Assembly (NCBI GenBank): GCA_015232455.1
Contig: JADFZQ010000011.1
Coordinates: forward strand, 1 to 64,000
DNA: 64,000 nucleotides
DNA from: Desulfamplus sp.
GTDB taxonomy: Bacteria > Desulfobacterota > Desulfobacteria > Desulfobacterales > Desulfobacteraceae
Direction of reading: 5' to 3'
Below are positions 17,548 to 26,512 of this stretch, piece after piece (position 1 is the first letter of the stretch; every line of letters starts with the position of its first letter). Both the position numbers and the translations under genes were made by a program. The notes beneath the pieces are model-generated. The model made no database searches, had not been told where the DNA came from, and was given only the letters and a program-made list of their open reading frames with translations.

Positions 17548-18471
17548 TTAAATAGCCTTTTCCTGCATCTCTTCAATTAGCTCTTTCAAAACTTTATCAG
17601 CATTTTCAGTTGGAATCTGACAAGTGCCAACCTTTTTATGACCACCACCGCCATATTTAAGCATTAATGAGCCAATATCAGTGGTACAACTTTTGTTTAT
17701 AACACTGTATCCACAGGTCATAACGATATTCTGACGCTGAAATCCCCATACAACTTGAATAGAGACATTTTGCTCTGGATATAGACTGTAAAGGATAAAA
17801 CGGTTTCCTGTGTATATCTCTTCTTGATCTCTTAAATCCAGCACAATAACATTACCTTTTATTGTTGTATTTGCCTTCACCATATCTTTAAAAAGAGTAT
17901 CTTGTTCAAAATAGCGGCGAGTTCTCTCTTTTACATCTTCAATCTCAAGAATCTCCTCAACAGTTTTTTGGCGACAATACTCAATCATATCCATCATAAG
18001 CTGGTAATTACTAATACGGTAATCGCGATACCTTCCAAGCCCTGTTCTTGGGTCCATTACAAATGAGAGCAAATCCCACCCTTTTGGATTTAATATCTCA
18101 TCTGCTGTAAAGTTACCTGAATCCGCTTTATCAACAGCCTTTACAAGATCATTTAGATGAGCATTATTAAATACCTTTTCTCCGCCATAGTATTCATAAA
18201 TAACACGAGCAGCACTTAAAGCAGAAGGGTTGCTAACTCCACTATATTGCCCATAAGCCTCTCTCTCAATTTCGCTTGAATGGTGGTCAAACCAAAGACC
18301 ACATCCTTTTACATAAGGAATATTGGCAAGAACATCATTTTCATTTACTTCAATTTTCCCATCTTGAATATCTTTTGGGTGAACAAATTTAATGTCATCA
18401 ATAATTCCTTTTTCTTTAAGAAGTGCTGCACATCCTAAACCATCAAAATCTGAACGGGTTAAAAGTCTCAT
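17548..18471 (-). CDS. DHH-family phosphoesterase
   Basis: 307 residues. The motifs are T-R-S-D-F-D-G-L-G at the N-terminus, the W-F-D-H-H-S-S-E signature at about 82-89, V-D-K-A-D-S-G at about 112-118, and the C-terminal DHHA1 substrate-binding G-G-G-G-H-K-K-V-G-T. DHH/DHHA1 proteins hydrolyse small phosphodiesters or act as nanoRNases or exopolyphosphatases; the exact substrate cannot be read from sequence. The downstream protease gene starts 1 base after its stop, so the two are co-transcribed. Confidence 0.85.
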   Translation of the reverse strand: MRLLTRSDFDGLGCAALLKEKGIIDDIKFVHPKDIQDGKIEVNENDVLANIPYVKGCGLWFDHHSSEIEREAYGQYSGVSNPSALSAARVIYEYYGGEKVFNNAHLNDLVKAVDKADSGNFTADEILNPKGWDLLSFVMDPRTGLGRYRDYRISNYQLMMDMIEYCRQKTVEEILEIEDVKERTRRYFEQDTLFKDMVKANTTIKGNVIVLDLRDQEEIYTGNRFILYSLYPEQNVSIQVVWGFQRQNIVMTCGYSVINKSCTTDIGSLMLKYGGGGHKKVGTCQIPTENADKVLKELIEEMQEKAI

Positions 18472-18591
18472 AGTACGAATGCTCCTTTTTTTTATAAGTG
18501 TATGTATAGCTGCATTGCAGTCTTAAGTAATTTAACCTACAAAAAAATCATTGTTTTTGCAACAGATATGCACAAACAAAAAAGGTGATGT

Positions 18592-19857
18592 CTAATTGGT
18601 CATAGCAACCCACTTTTTTATTGTTTGGTATACTTCCTGACTGCTGAGAAGGTCCATGTGGTTCATATCATTACCAACCCACTTATGGTTATCAGGAAAT
18701 AAAAGGTTGAAATCAGGATTCTTATGACTACCCAAAGCACTGTTTAATGGCACAAGACCATCTCCAACAATGTTGTTAGCTATTGTGCATGAATCTTTTG
18801 TTGTAGTAACAGCAACAGCATAACAGTCAATATCTTCTGGTAGAGAGACAGGGAGACGCGAATCATTTGAATATTCAAATCTGCCTTGCTCTTTCCAATC
18901 ATCATCAATGATATTACCATAACGTAAATCAGTAACTCCAGCACTCCTAATTTTTCCTAAACGAGAAAAAGGTGAGCAGTATGGATTAATTTCTAAGAAC
19001 ATATCGATCCAGTTACCAAATCGTTCTAAAGGAGAGCCATGATGCGGCGTGCCAAGACAGATTAGTTTTTTCACATGTTTCAACCATGTATGGTTAGCAA
19101 GTTTTCCATAATAAAAAGCACTTCTGGAGACAAGTCCACCCATACTATGTGCAATTATAACTATCTCTATTTGTTTATCAATTGTGGTATTAGATATTTG
19201 ATTAATGAATTTCTCCATAAGTTCAGAAAATGACTTGCCATTCTCTGAAATGTGGAGACCTGTATTATAATGCAGATAGACAGGAGTATATCCAAAATCG
19301 CGTGATAGCTCTTTTCCATGATCGTGTCCTTTCCTGTTCCATTGCAAATCATTCATACATAATCCATGCACCATTAGAGCTATCTTGCCATTAGATTCTA
19401 TAATTTGATTTAAAAAAGCATCATTATCAGAGAAAGATTCTTTATTCATAGATAGTGCAGCTCCATTTTGACGAAGCTGCATATTAATGGCAAGTGGGTT
19501 TTTTGAAGCTACAAGATGATCTCCAATAATACCATTTAGAGCTGATATAAAAGCCTCATATAAAGGTATAGAGATTTGAGGAGAGAGAGGATCGGAGCTA
19601 TTGGATTCAATCATAGCAATAATTTTATTTAATGCTACATCCATCTCATTTCCAACTAATTCTGTTACTGTCCTTATGTTTCGATAAACCATACCTGTAA
19701 TACCTGTTGTGCGTTGCTTGTATGGGGATCCCAAAATACCGTTTAAGCTCAAAATTGTTTGGTGCAAATCCTCCACAAGAGAGGTAATACCGCTAACAGC
19801 TTCTGTAGCTAATTTTCCAATACCACGAATATCTGATATATGTTTTATAGTTGTCAT
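18592..19857 (-). CDS. Alpha/beta hydrolase, lipase-like
   Basis: 421 residues. The helical N-terminal half (about 1-160) is unlike the hydrolase fold. The hydrolase part starts at I-A-L-M-V-H-G-L-C-M-N-D (oxyanion region) and has the nucleophile elbow A-H-S-M-G-G-L and L-G-T-P-H-H-G-S-P. This resembles PGAP1/DUF676-type lipases. D-G-L-V-P-L-N-S-A and H-K-W-V-G-N are candidate positions for the Asp and His. No signal peptide is seen. Substrate unknown. Confidence 0.8.
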   Translation of the reverse strand: MTTIKHISDIRGIGKLATEAVSGITSLVEDLHQTILSLNGILGSPYKQRTTGITGMVYRNIRTVTELVGNEMDVALNKIIAMIESNSSDPLSPQISIPLYEAFISALNGIIGDHLVASKNPLAINMQLRQNGAALSMNKESFSDNDAFLNQIIESNGKIALMVHGLCMNDLQWNRKGHDHGKELSRDFGYTPVYLHYNTGLHISENGKSFSELMEKFINQISNTTIDKQIEIVIIAHSMGGLVSRSAFYYGKLANHTWLKHVKKLICLGTPHHGSPLERFGNWIDMFLEINPYCSPFSRLGKIRSAGVTDLRYGNIIDDDWKEQGRFEYSNDSRLPVSLPEDIDCYAVAVTTTKDSCTIANNIVGDGLVPLNSALGSHKNPDFNLLFPDNHKWVGNDMNHMDLLSSQEVYQTIKKWVAMTN

Positions 19858-20158
19858 TTTATTTTTTCCAGTGAACTCTTTTAGAGTATAATTTATATCT
19901 ATGTAAAAATTTTAGAAAAAGATTGCCTATAACTCCAGAATAATGTCAATAAAAATAATAGGAATCTATTTTGAAAAGCTCTCTATTATTATCGAACTAA
20001 TAAAAGAGAACGACTACTTCGATATTTGATTTGGCATTAATATTGCTTTTTAATATCTTTAAAGTCAGTAGTGATTTAACTAACTAAATTATAAGATATA
20101 TTTTAATTTTAAGAAATTTGAGAATAAAAATAAGCATCATAATAATGGAGGTAATGCT

Positions 20159-20506
20159 ATGAAACTTACAGATATAAAAGATAATCTTAATATTGTAAAT
20201 TCTGTGGATTGGGAGATGACCCCTGAAGAGGCAATTGCACTTCATCTTGAGTGGGGACAGCTAAGAGGTTTAAATTATTATAGAGACAGTAATAATGAGA
20301 CAATATACTTTGCAATAAACAACTGGAAAAATCCTCCAACTGTCTCACTTGTGAGACGTAAAGGTTTTGATTCTGAAGAACTTTCAACCTTTAGAATGCC
20401 AGAAAGACTTGAAAATCAATTCATTGCTTCAAACGGAAAACATAAAGGGGTATTTGCGGTTGAAGGAGAGATAAGAGATTGGCTTAAAAAAGAGTTAGCG
20501 TGTTAA
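20159..20506 (+). CDS. Small conserved protein of unknown function
   Basis: 115 residues, preceded by GGAGGTAATGCT. It begins M-K-L-T-D-I-K-D-N and has V-D-W-E-M-T-P-E-E-A-I-A-L-H-L-E-W-G, a pattern I recall from a small family in sulfate reducers (DVU0772-like). That assignment is from memory and uncertain. The protein is acidic, soluble and without signal peptide. About 300 bases upstream (19858-20158) are AT-rich with no gene. Confidence 0.6.
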   Translation: MKLTDIKDNLNIVNSVDWEMTPEEAIALHLEWGQLRGLNYYRDSNNETIYFAINNWKNPPTVSLVRRKGFDSEELSTFRMPERLENQFIASNGKHKGVFAVEGEIRDWLKKELAC

Positions 20507-20534
20507 ATTAACGTTTTGGTTGGTCTGTTTTTTA

Positions 20535-20567
20535 GAGTAGATATAGAATATTATTCTGTATCTACTC
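20535..20567. terminator. Bidirectional hairpin between convergent genes
   Basis: Arms GAGTAGATATAGAATA and TATTCTGTATCTACTC pair over 16 bases with one G-T wobble around a single base. It lies between the small plus-strand gene and the rubredoxin gene reading towards it, with T-rich sequence on both sides. A second AGAATATTATTCT copy follows at about 20605-20620. Confidence 0.7.
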
Positions 20568-20637
20568 AATTATTAAAAAATATTCTTAGTTTTGTTCTAT
20601 TCTTAGAATATTATTCTGTTTCTAAAGAGTAAAAACA

Positions 20638-20796
20638 CTATTCTTTAGAAAAATCCTCTTTTGAAGCACCACAAACAGGGCATTTCCAATCGTCAGGAAG
20701 GCTATTAAAATCTGTTCCAGCAGCAATTCCATTATCAGGATCACCTACTGCCGGATCATACACATAACCACAAAGATCGCATACATACTTATCCAT
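20638..20796 (-). CDS. Rubredoxin
   Basis: 52 residues, a standard rubredoxin: [15 protein letters not shown], then [10 protein letters not shown]. The four Cys bind a single iron. AGGAGAGTGTT precedes the ATG. In anaerobes rubredoxin donates electrons to oxygen- and peroxide-reducing enzymes. Here it is the last gene downstream of cydAB and a DUF2892 gene on the same strand, which fits an oxygen-defence operon. Confidence 0.95.
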   Translation of the reverse strand: MDKYVCDLCGYVYDPAVGDPDNGIAAGTDFNSLPDDWKCPVCGASKEDFSKE

Positions 20797-20836
20797 ACTT
20801 AACACTCTCCTTTTAATTTAATGTTTAAAATTTTAG

Positions 20837-21046
20837 TCAAAACGCATTACCAGAATCAAGCCCAATTGACTTTAAAACATAAGCAAGTGGGCAAAACCCT
20901 GTAAAAGCAGCTTGGGTCATATTAGCACCTACAAAGCCAGTTAGCCATAGCCAATGGATACTATGAGAAACTGCAAAAACTACACTCAAAAGAACTAAAC
21001 TGCCAGCAACTGCAAAAACTATTTTATCAATATTCATTTTGTTCAC
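20837..21046 (-). CDS. DUF2892 (YgaP-like) membrane protein
   Basis: 69 residues with two hydrophobic helices. It carries [16 protein letters not shown], the conserved C-P motif of the DUF2892 family, also found fused to rhodanese domains in YgaP. It sits between cydB and rubredoxin, and a role in sulfur or redox handling at the membrane is plausible but unproven. Confidence 0.8.
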   Translation of the reverse strand: MNKMNIDKIVFAVAGSLVLLSVVFAVSHSIHWLWLTGFVGANMTQAAFTGFCPLAYVLKSIGLDSGNAF

Positions 21047-21165
21047 ACTCCTTAAATAACTATATTAAACAATTTTAATTTAAACATTGTTAAACAAAAT
21101 TAGAGTAGATTTGACAATTTTTAAAAAATTGTCAAATCTTTAAAATCAATACCAACCTATTATTT

Positions 21166-22185
21166 TCAATATTCCATCTCTTCTTTAGCCACTTTACCCT
21201 TAAAGAGGTTATATGTCCACATCTGATACACAATAACTATAGGAATAAATACAACAACAACACCAAGCATTATGCTAAGTGTCATTGGGCTTGATGAGTG
21301 GTTAAAGGCTGTCAAATTATATTGAGCATCTAAAAGTGATGGAAATAAAACAGGGAAAAGACCAATTACACCAAAAAATGTACAACTTACAATGGTTAAT
21401 GCAGATGCACACCAAGCACTAAAATATGCTTTTTTTCTAAGATATACTTTAATTGTAAGAAGTGAGAGAACAGAAATAAGAATGACAATAATAGACGCAG
21501 GGTTTGAAATATAGTTGTTATAAAGGTTTGTTGCAAATGCAGAAGCAATAAGAAATAGAACTGCAACAGGCACAAGAGCTAACCATATTTTTTCTGCAAC
21601 TGCAGATGCTCTTACGTTAAGATCACCTTCAGTTTTCATTGCAAGCCAATTTGCACCATGAAGCATAAATAGCAAAAGAAATAAAATTCCGCCAAGAAGC
21701 CCGTAAGGATTTAACAGCATCAAAATATTTCCATGATAAATTCCCTGTCCATCAAATGGAATGCCTCTGAAAATATTTGCAAATGCAACTCCAAAAAGAA
21801 GTGCTGGAATAAAGCTGCCAATAAATATACATAAATCCCAAACTCTTTTCCAACCAGCATCTTCAATCTGTCCTCTAAATTCAAATGCAACGCCTCTTAG
21901 GATTAGGGCAAACAAGATAAGCAGAAGCGGAGTGTAGAGTGAAGAGAACATTACAGCATAAACCTTTGGAAAAGCTGCAAAGGTTACTCCACCAGCAGTA
22001 ATGAGCCAAACTTCGTTACCGTCCCAAAATGGTCCAATTGAGTTAATCATTGCCCTTTTATCTTCTTCTGATTTTCCAAGAAAAGGATATAGAGTTCCTA
22101 CACCAAAATCAAAACCATCTGTCATAAAAAAGACAGCCCACAAAAGACCCCAAAGAAAAAACCATATTGTCTGTAGCTCCATCAT
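21166..22185 (-). CDS. cydB: Cytochrome bd oxidase subunit II
   Basis: 339 residues, about eight or nine membrane helices. It starts with the family pattern T-I-W-F-F-L-W-G-L-L-W, then F-M-T-D-G-F-D-F-G-V-G and G-N-E-V-W-L-I-T-A-G-G. With CydA it forms the quinol oxidase that reduces oxygen to water at very low oxygen tension. It begins about 90 bases after cydA. Sulfate reducers use this enzyme for oxygen removal. Confidence 0.96.
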   Translation of the reverse strand: MMELQTIWFFLWGLLWAVFFMTDGFDFGVGTLYPFLGKSEEDKRAMINSIGPFWDGNEVWLITAGGVTFAAFPKVYAVMFSSLYTPLLLILFALILRGVAFEFRGQIEDAGWKRVWDLCIFIGSFIPALLFGVAFANIFRGIPFDGQGIYHGNILMLLNPYGLLGGILFLLLFMLHGANWLAMKTEGDLNVRASAVAEKIWLALVPVAVLFLIASAFATNLYNNYISNPASIIVILISVLSLLTIKVYLRKKAYFSAWCASALTIVSCTFFGVIGLFPVLFPSLLDAQYNLTAFNHSSSPMTLSIMLGVVVVFIPIVIVYQMWTYNLFKGKVAKEEMEY

Positions 22186-22274
22186 AAAACTCCTTAATTA
22201 TATTTTTATATTAGAATTACACTATAGAAAAATTCACCTATAATTTGGATTAAATCCAAAAAGATTAGTTTCCA

Positions 22275-23600
22275 TCAATGTTTTGAATCATCAGCCAATA
22301 GAGAGACAGGTCCTTTTATGGCGTGTTTTGCAATCAAATAATATCCAACACCTCCAAGAAGCCCATAGATTACAATAAATGCTATTAAAGATACCATAAC
22401 TTGATAACCAGCAACTGGTGAGGCAGCGTCTGATGTTCTCATTAATCCATAAACAATCCAAGGTTGACGCCCAACTTCTGCAAGAACCCAGCCCATCTCA
22501 ATTGCAATATATGGAAGGGGAATTGAAAAGAGCATAATTTTTAAAAAGGTTGGAGATTCCATTAATTTATCTCTTCTAAACCAACCATAAACCATCAAAA
22601 GTATAAACAGCGTTCCAAGCCCTACCATAGTTCTGAAAGCTGCAAAGGTTATGGCAACAGGTGGTCTTTCATCTGCTGGAAAGTCATTTAACCCTCTGAC
22701 AGTTGTGTTAAAATCGTGATAACCAAGAAAACTTAAAAGTCCCGGAATTGAACCGATCTCAATTAAATTTTTTCCAGCATCTTGGTCTGGAATTGCAAAC
22801 ATCACAATAGGAGCAGATGTTTGAGTTTCCCAATGAGCCTCCATTGCTGCAAGTTTTGCCGGCTGAACCTCTGCTACATGAGTTCCATGAAGGTCTCCTG
22901 TAAATCCAGCAACAAGAGATGAGACAAGACCAAAAACAAGAGCTATTTTAAATGAACTTGTAAAAAACTCAACATGCTGTTTTTTTAGAAGATGCCACGC
23001 ACTTATACCCATCACAACAAAAGCAGCAAGAAGACAGGCAGAGGGTATAACATGCAAAATCTCAAGAATGCTGAATTTGTTGAACAAAACTTCAAAAAAA
23101 TCTGTCATTTCAGCTCTTCCATTGCGGATAGTATAGCCTACAGGGTGCTGCATAAATCCGTTTGCTGTAAGAATCCAGACAGCAGATAAGTTTCCCGCAA
23201 TTGCAACAAGCCACATAACTGTGGCGTGTGCTTTAGCAGAGAGCCTTTTCCAGCCAAATACCCATATTCCGATAAATGTTGACTCTAAGAAAAAAGCAAC
23301 TGATGCTTCAATAGCAAGCAAAGAGCCAAAAACATCGCCAACATACTCAGAGTATCTTGACCAGTTTGTTCCAAATTGGAACTCAAGCGTAATACCAGTA
23401 ACAACACCTACTGCAAAGTTGATAAGAAAAATTTTACCCCAGAATTTTGTCATCTGAAGATAAACCTTATCACCTGTTCTTACATATTGAGTCTCCATCC
23501 ATGCAATGATTATGGAAAGCCCAAGTGTTAAAGGAACAAAAAGAAAGTGAAACATGGTTGCAACAGCAAATTGCAGCCGAGACAGAAAAACAGGATCCAT
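22275..23600 (-). CDS. cydA: Cytochrome bd oxidase subunit I
   Basis: 441 residues. The N-terminal L-Q-F-A-V-A-T-M-F-H-F-L-F-V holds the His of haem b595. The C-terminal W-V-L-A-E-V-G-R-Q-P-W is diagnostic for CydA. The periplasmic Q-loop is of the short type. First gene of the cydA-cydB-DUF2892-rubredoxin run; ribosome-binding site AGGAGG. The upstream region (23601-24106) would carry its promoter, but I could not place one with confidence. Confidence 0.97.
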   Translation of the reverse strand: MDPVFLSRLQFAVATMFHFLFVPLTLGLSIIIAWMETQYVRTGDKVYLQMTKFWGKIFLINFAVGVVTGITLEFQFGTNWSRYSEYVGDVFGSLLAIEASVAFFLESTFIGIWVFGWKRLSAKAHATVMWLVAIAGNLSAVWILTANGFMQHPVGYTIRNGRAEMTDFFEVLFNKFSILEILHVIPSACLLAAFVVMGISAWHLLKKQHVEFFTSSFKIALVFGLVSSLVAGFTGDLHGTHVAEVQPAKLAAMEAHWETQTSAPIVMFAIPDQDAGKNLIEIGSIPGLLSFLGYHDFNTTVRGLNDFPADERPPVAITFAAFRTMVGLGTLFILLMVYGWFRRDKLMESPTFLKIMLFSIPLPYIAIEMGWVLAEVGRQPWIVYGLMRTSDAASPVAGYQVMVSLIAFIVIYGLLGGVGYYLIAKHAIKGPVSLLADDSKH

Positions 23601-24106
23601 TATATCCTCCTAAAATCGTTAAATTTTTTAATAGAACTAACTCCCCATGAATCAGCTCTTAATTTAATCTTTTAGCTATCTTTAAACAGCTAATCTTTAA
23701 TTATCTATATAATTTTAGAACTAACCAAACCAGAAATTACAAAATATTTCAAGATTAAAGCAATCACTATGCCATTTTCTACAGTATGAATTTAAGAGCC
23801 AAATTTTTAAAGAGTTGAGAGCTTTTTAGAAATTATAAAATTATTTTCAGTTTACTTTATCTATTGTGCCTGTCTCATTGATTCAAAGTTGTATCACCAA
23901 TAGGTGCTACACTTAAGTTTCATTAAAATTGTGTTAATGGATAACAGATAAAAACAATAATAAATACAAAGTGGTATGAATGGTGCATTCTCAAATATCA
24001 TTATAATTTTACAAACTATCTAAATAATCTGCTTCATAGCATGAATTTGGATTGTTCAATCTATTATTTTTTTTAATCTATTATATTTTATGGGGACATT
24101 TTTGCC
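23601..24106. other. Intergenic region, no gene seen
   Basis: About 500 AT-rich bases between the divergent cydA and small-protein genes. No open frame with coding character, no tRNA and no strong hairpin was recognised. It presumably holds promoters for both directions. Confidence 0.6.
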
Positions 24107-24313
24107 ATGCTTAAAAAAGAGTGCGATATAAATATAGAGAAAACTCTTGAGCTTGCCGATGAAATGATATTTCTTGCAAGGCAGGGCGACGAAGCAAGAG
24201 AAGACTCTGGCTGTGGCGTTCTTTATGGGACTTTACTTGATTCTGGATTCAAGTTAAAGCAACTTGCACTAAAAGAGAAACAGGCTCATATAGATAAAGG
24301 GTGGTGGAAATAA
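24107..24313 (+). CDS. Small conserved hypothetical protein
   Basis: 68 residues, soluble and helical. It carries E-L-A-D-E-M-I-F-L-A, then R-E-D-S-G-C-G-V-L-Y-G and ends A-H-I-D-K-G-W-W-K. I recognise the pattern as a small conserved protein of sulfate reducers without a known role. No good Shine-Dalgarno sequence is visible in the T-rich leader, though codon use looks real. A ferredoxin gene follows on the same strand. Confidence 0.6.
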   Translation: MLKKECDINIEKTLELADEMIFLARQGDEAREDSGCGVLYGTLLDSGFKLKQLALKEKQAHIDKGWWK

Positions 24314-24363
24314 ATTGGCAAAACCCTTAAAATAAATATAGTTGGAGGGTAAATAGAGAAACA

Positions 24364-24576
24364 ATGAACTCTAAAATAAAAAGACCGATTATTGATATAA
24401 GTGAATGCGTGTTATGTGATATTTGTGTTGAGATGTGCCCACAAATTTTTATTAAGAATCAATCTGGATATATTGAAATAGCTGAAAATATTTCAGACAA
24501 TATCTATCAATCTTTAGAAGATGATATAAATGAGGTTATAAAAAATTGTAGAGGCAACTGCATAGCTTGGAGTTAA
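24364..24576 (+). CDS. Ferredoxin
   Basis: 70 residues. C-V-L-C-D-I-C-V-E-M-C-P gives three cluster ligands plus one more Cys, and C-R-G-N-C-I-A-W-S near the end gives the last ligand, as in single-cluster [4Fe-4S] ferredoxins of the Desulfovibrio type. AATGAAC with GGAGGG upstream sets the start. The gene ends 10 bases before the 3' end of the truncated integrase, which faces it. Confidence 0.85.
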   Translation: MNSKIKRPIIDISECVLCDICVEMCPQIFIKNQSGYIEIAENISDNIYQSLEDDINEVIKNCRGNCIAWS

Positions 24577-24586
24577 GATTCTAACT

Positions 24587-25261
24587 TTATGCAATTAGCA
24601 ATTTTGCAGCATTGAGATATTTACGACAAAGAGCGTAAGGCAGATAAACCTCTCCATATCCTTGTGCCAAATCGTGATCATGGAGTATTTTAACTTTTGA
24701 AAGATGTGTGTCAAGCATCGGTATTATTGAAGAAGGGAAAGTTGTTATCCTGTCTTTATCTCCTTTTCCTGAACGCACTGTAATTTTTTTGAGGTTATAA
24801 TCAATATCATGCACCCTCAACCTGAGAGCCTCGATCATTCTGAGTCCGCTGCCATAAAGCAGTTTAACTACTAATTGTTGAATGTCTTTGATAAGAGATA
24901 TAACGTTTGCAACTTCTTGATGTGTCATAACAACGGGTATATGTTTTATTTCCTTTGCACGAATTGCGTCAATTTTTTGATCAAAAGGGTGTTTGAGAAC
25001 TTTTTTGTATAAAAATACAAGAGCATTCATAGCCTGATTCTGAGTTGACGGCGAAACCTGTCCATCTATTGCAAGATAAGTGAGAAACTGCTCTATTTTG
25101 GCTTCTCCTCCATTAAGATCGTCCTGAGACTTCATTTTATGAAAATGAATATATCTTTTAATCCAATCACAGTATGAACGTTCTGTATGAATTGAGTAGT
25201 GGTGGATACGCATTACATCATGAATTTCATCCATTATTTTTTTATTTTGGCTGCTTGACAT
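24587..25261 (-). pseudogene. intI: Integron integrase IntI, C-terminally truncated
   Basis: 224 residues that align with IntI1 from V-M-R-I-H-H-Y-S-I-H-T-E-R-S-Y through S-T-Q-N-Q-A-M-N-A-L-V-F-L-Y, L-L-Y-G-S-G-L-R-M-I-E-A-L-R (catalytic Arg) and V-R-S-G-K-G-D-K-D-R to L-P-Y-A-L-C-R-K-Y-L-N-A-A-K, where the similarity stops. The final L-L-I-A is foreign. Missing are most of the integron-specific insert, the H-x-x-R box and the Tyr nucleophile, about 110-120 residues. The protein should bind DNA but cannot recombine it. The break is at about 24605, close to the facing ferredoxin gene, suggesting a deletion. Confidence 0.9.
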
Positions 25262-25312
25262 ATTTATATTTTATATGTAGTAAAAAGTTACCTATCAGAA
25301 TTAATAATATTT

Positions 25313-25341
25313 TTGACACATTAACCTGATAATAAATTATC
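25313..25341 (+). promoter_or_regulatory. Candidate cassette promoter Pc
   Basis: A perfect TTGACA at 25313-25318, a 16-17 base spacer, and a weak -10 (AATTAT at 25335-25340 or the overlapping ATTATC). It points into the cassette array from between intI and attI, where integron Pc promoters occur. The -10 overlaps one of the CCTGATAA/TTATCA repeats, so the region could also be an operator. Confidence 0.4.
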
Positions 25342-25375
25342 ATGGACACTTTTACCTGATATTAGTGCTGAAATC

Positions 25376-25487
25376 AACTTATCAGGGAAGATTGACCTGA
25401 TAAGTTGGGATTTAGGGTATTATCAAGGAAATGTTTCCTTGATAATAGGGAATTTAAGGTATTATCAGGTAAGAATGACCTGATAAT
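25376..25487. repeat. Three consecutive hairpins upstream of the attI core
   Basis: Hairpin 1 at 25376-25406 (AACTTATCAGG/CCTGATAAGTT, 9-base loop). Hairpin 2 at 25418-25447 (TATTATCAAGGAAA/TTTCCTTGATAATA, 2-base loop). Hairpin 3 at 25461-25487 (ATTATCAGGT/ACCTGATAAT, 7-base loop). All arms are perfect. Further single CCTGATA-type sites lie at about 25325 and 25354. The repeated TTATCAGG unit in both orientations suggests protein-binding sites or a foldable single-strand element. Confidence 0.85.
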
Positions 25488-25492
25488 CAATG

Positions 25493-25499
25493 GTTGGGC
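25493..25499 (+). other. attI core (crossover site)
   Basis: GTTGGGC fits the core GTTRRRY. Recombination would fall between G25493 and T25494. Assignment is supported because the first cassette's R'' box (GCCCAAC) is its exact reverse complement. Confidence 0.75.
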
Positions 25500-25521
25500 A
25501 CCATTAATCACGGATTTATTT

Positions 25522-26343
25522 ATGGCCATAATTATACGAACTGTTTTTAATAACCAAGATTGGCGTAACGCATGTCAAAATGCGAATCATGACCGTCGGT
25601 TATATCAATGTCACGAAAGAAGAGTTAATACTGATTTTAAAATACTTGAAACAAGGCAATGTTCTTCTGCTGAATGTTGGGAACAACATCTTTGTAAAAA
25701 TTATTCTTGGTATAACAGCAAGGGAGATTTTGGGGAAAGGGCTACTGGGAAAGCCTATTTTATTTATCCTGATACCGATAAAAAATTAGTACTTTGGGGA
25801 AAATCAGAAATAAAATCAGTAGAAAATAATATATTAAATTTCCAACCCTTTAAACCGTTACCTAAAAATAGGCAAATATCTGGCTTAACTTATAAAGAAC
25901 TGCAAGCTATTGGAGTACCTGAATGGGGATCGAGAAACTACCGCTATATTTCCGATGAAACAGCAAATATTCTCGATACAGTAATATCTGAGGGCGTGAA
26001 ATTATTAACAGAGCTTTCTGAAGAATATCATGATTTTGAAGGGCAGAGTCTTCTTAGACAACATGTCATAAAAGAGCGTTCATCTAAATTAATAAAAGCT
26101 TTCAAATCACAACTTACTAATTTTTCGTGTTCCGTATGTGGCTTCTCTTTTGAAAAATTTTACGGAGAATTGGGTTCGGATTTTATTGAGGCACACCATA
26201 CAAAACCTATTGCTGAACTTACTGCGCAAACAAAAATTACTGTAAATGATTTAGCAGCTGTATGCTCAAACTGTCATCGCATGCTTCATCGCTCAAATCC
26301 TCCATTATCTATTGCCAAACTTAAGCGTCTAATAAAAAAATAA
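25522..26343 (+). CDS. Cassette 1: HNH endonuclease-like protein
   Basis: 273 residues from the ATG at 25522 (M-A-I-I-I-R-T-V-F-N-N-Q-D-W). A longer frame from 25405 would run through the hairpins and the attI core and is unlikely. The C-terminal HNH domain is complete: C-S-V-C-G-F-S-F, E-A-H-H-T-K-P-I (His pair), N-D-L-A-A-V-C-S-N-C-H-R-M-L-H-R. The N-terminal part has Cys-rich segments (C-Q-N-A-N-H-D-R-R-L-Y-Q-C) and a wing-like middle region. HNH proteins cut DNA. As an orphan cassette gene, its role could be defensive or mobile-element related; this is not shown. Confidence 0.75.
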   Translation: MAIIIRTVFNNQDWRNACQNANHDRRLYQCHERRVNTDFKILETRQCSSAECWEQHLCKNYSWYNSKGDFGERATGKAYFIYPDTDKKLVLWGKSEIKSVENNILNFQPFKPLPKNRQISGLTYKELQAIGVPEWGSRNYRYISDETANILDTVISEGVKLLTELSEEYHDFEGQSLLRQHVIKERSSKLIKAFKSQLTNFSCSVCGFSFEKFYGELGSDFIEAHHTKPIAELTAQTKITVNDLAAVCSNCHRMLHRSNPPLSIAKLKRLIKK

Positions 26344-26359
26344 AGGCATCTTCCTTGTT

Positions 26360-26464
26360 GCCCAACAAATTATTCAACAGGGTATTTTACAGCGCCGCTG
26401 CGCTCTGCTGTAAAATACCCTCCATGCTAACGCATTCCGGTGCCGGTTAATTCAAACGTTGTGC
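26360..26464 (+). other. attC site 1
   Basis: R'' is GCCCAAC (26360-26366) and R' is GTTGTGC (26458-26464). Between them lies a long inverted repeat with arms GGGTATTTTACAG and CTGTAAAATACCC (about 26380-26420) around a GC-rich loop. At about 105 bases it is a large attC. One base of R' departs from GTTRRRY, but it matches the R'' of the following cassette exactly. Confidence 0.7.
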
Positions 26465-26512
26465 TCTGATTAATCAAACCAATTTTAACTTATTGTATGG
26501 TGCACATTATTA

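Noticed and set aside
25405-25521. N-terminal extension of the HNH protein
   Set aside because: It would translate the attI core and two hairpins, and the residues have no coding character; the ATG at 25522 fits the family start.
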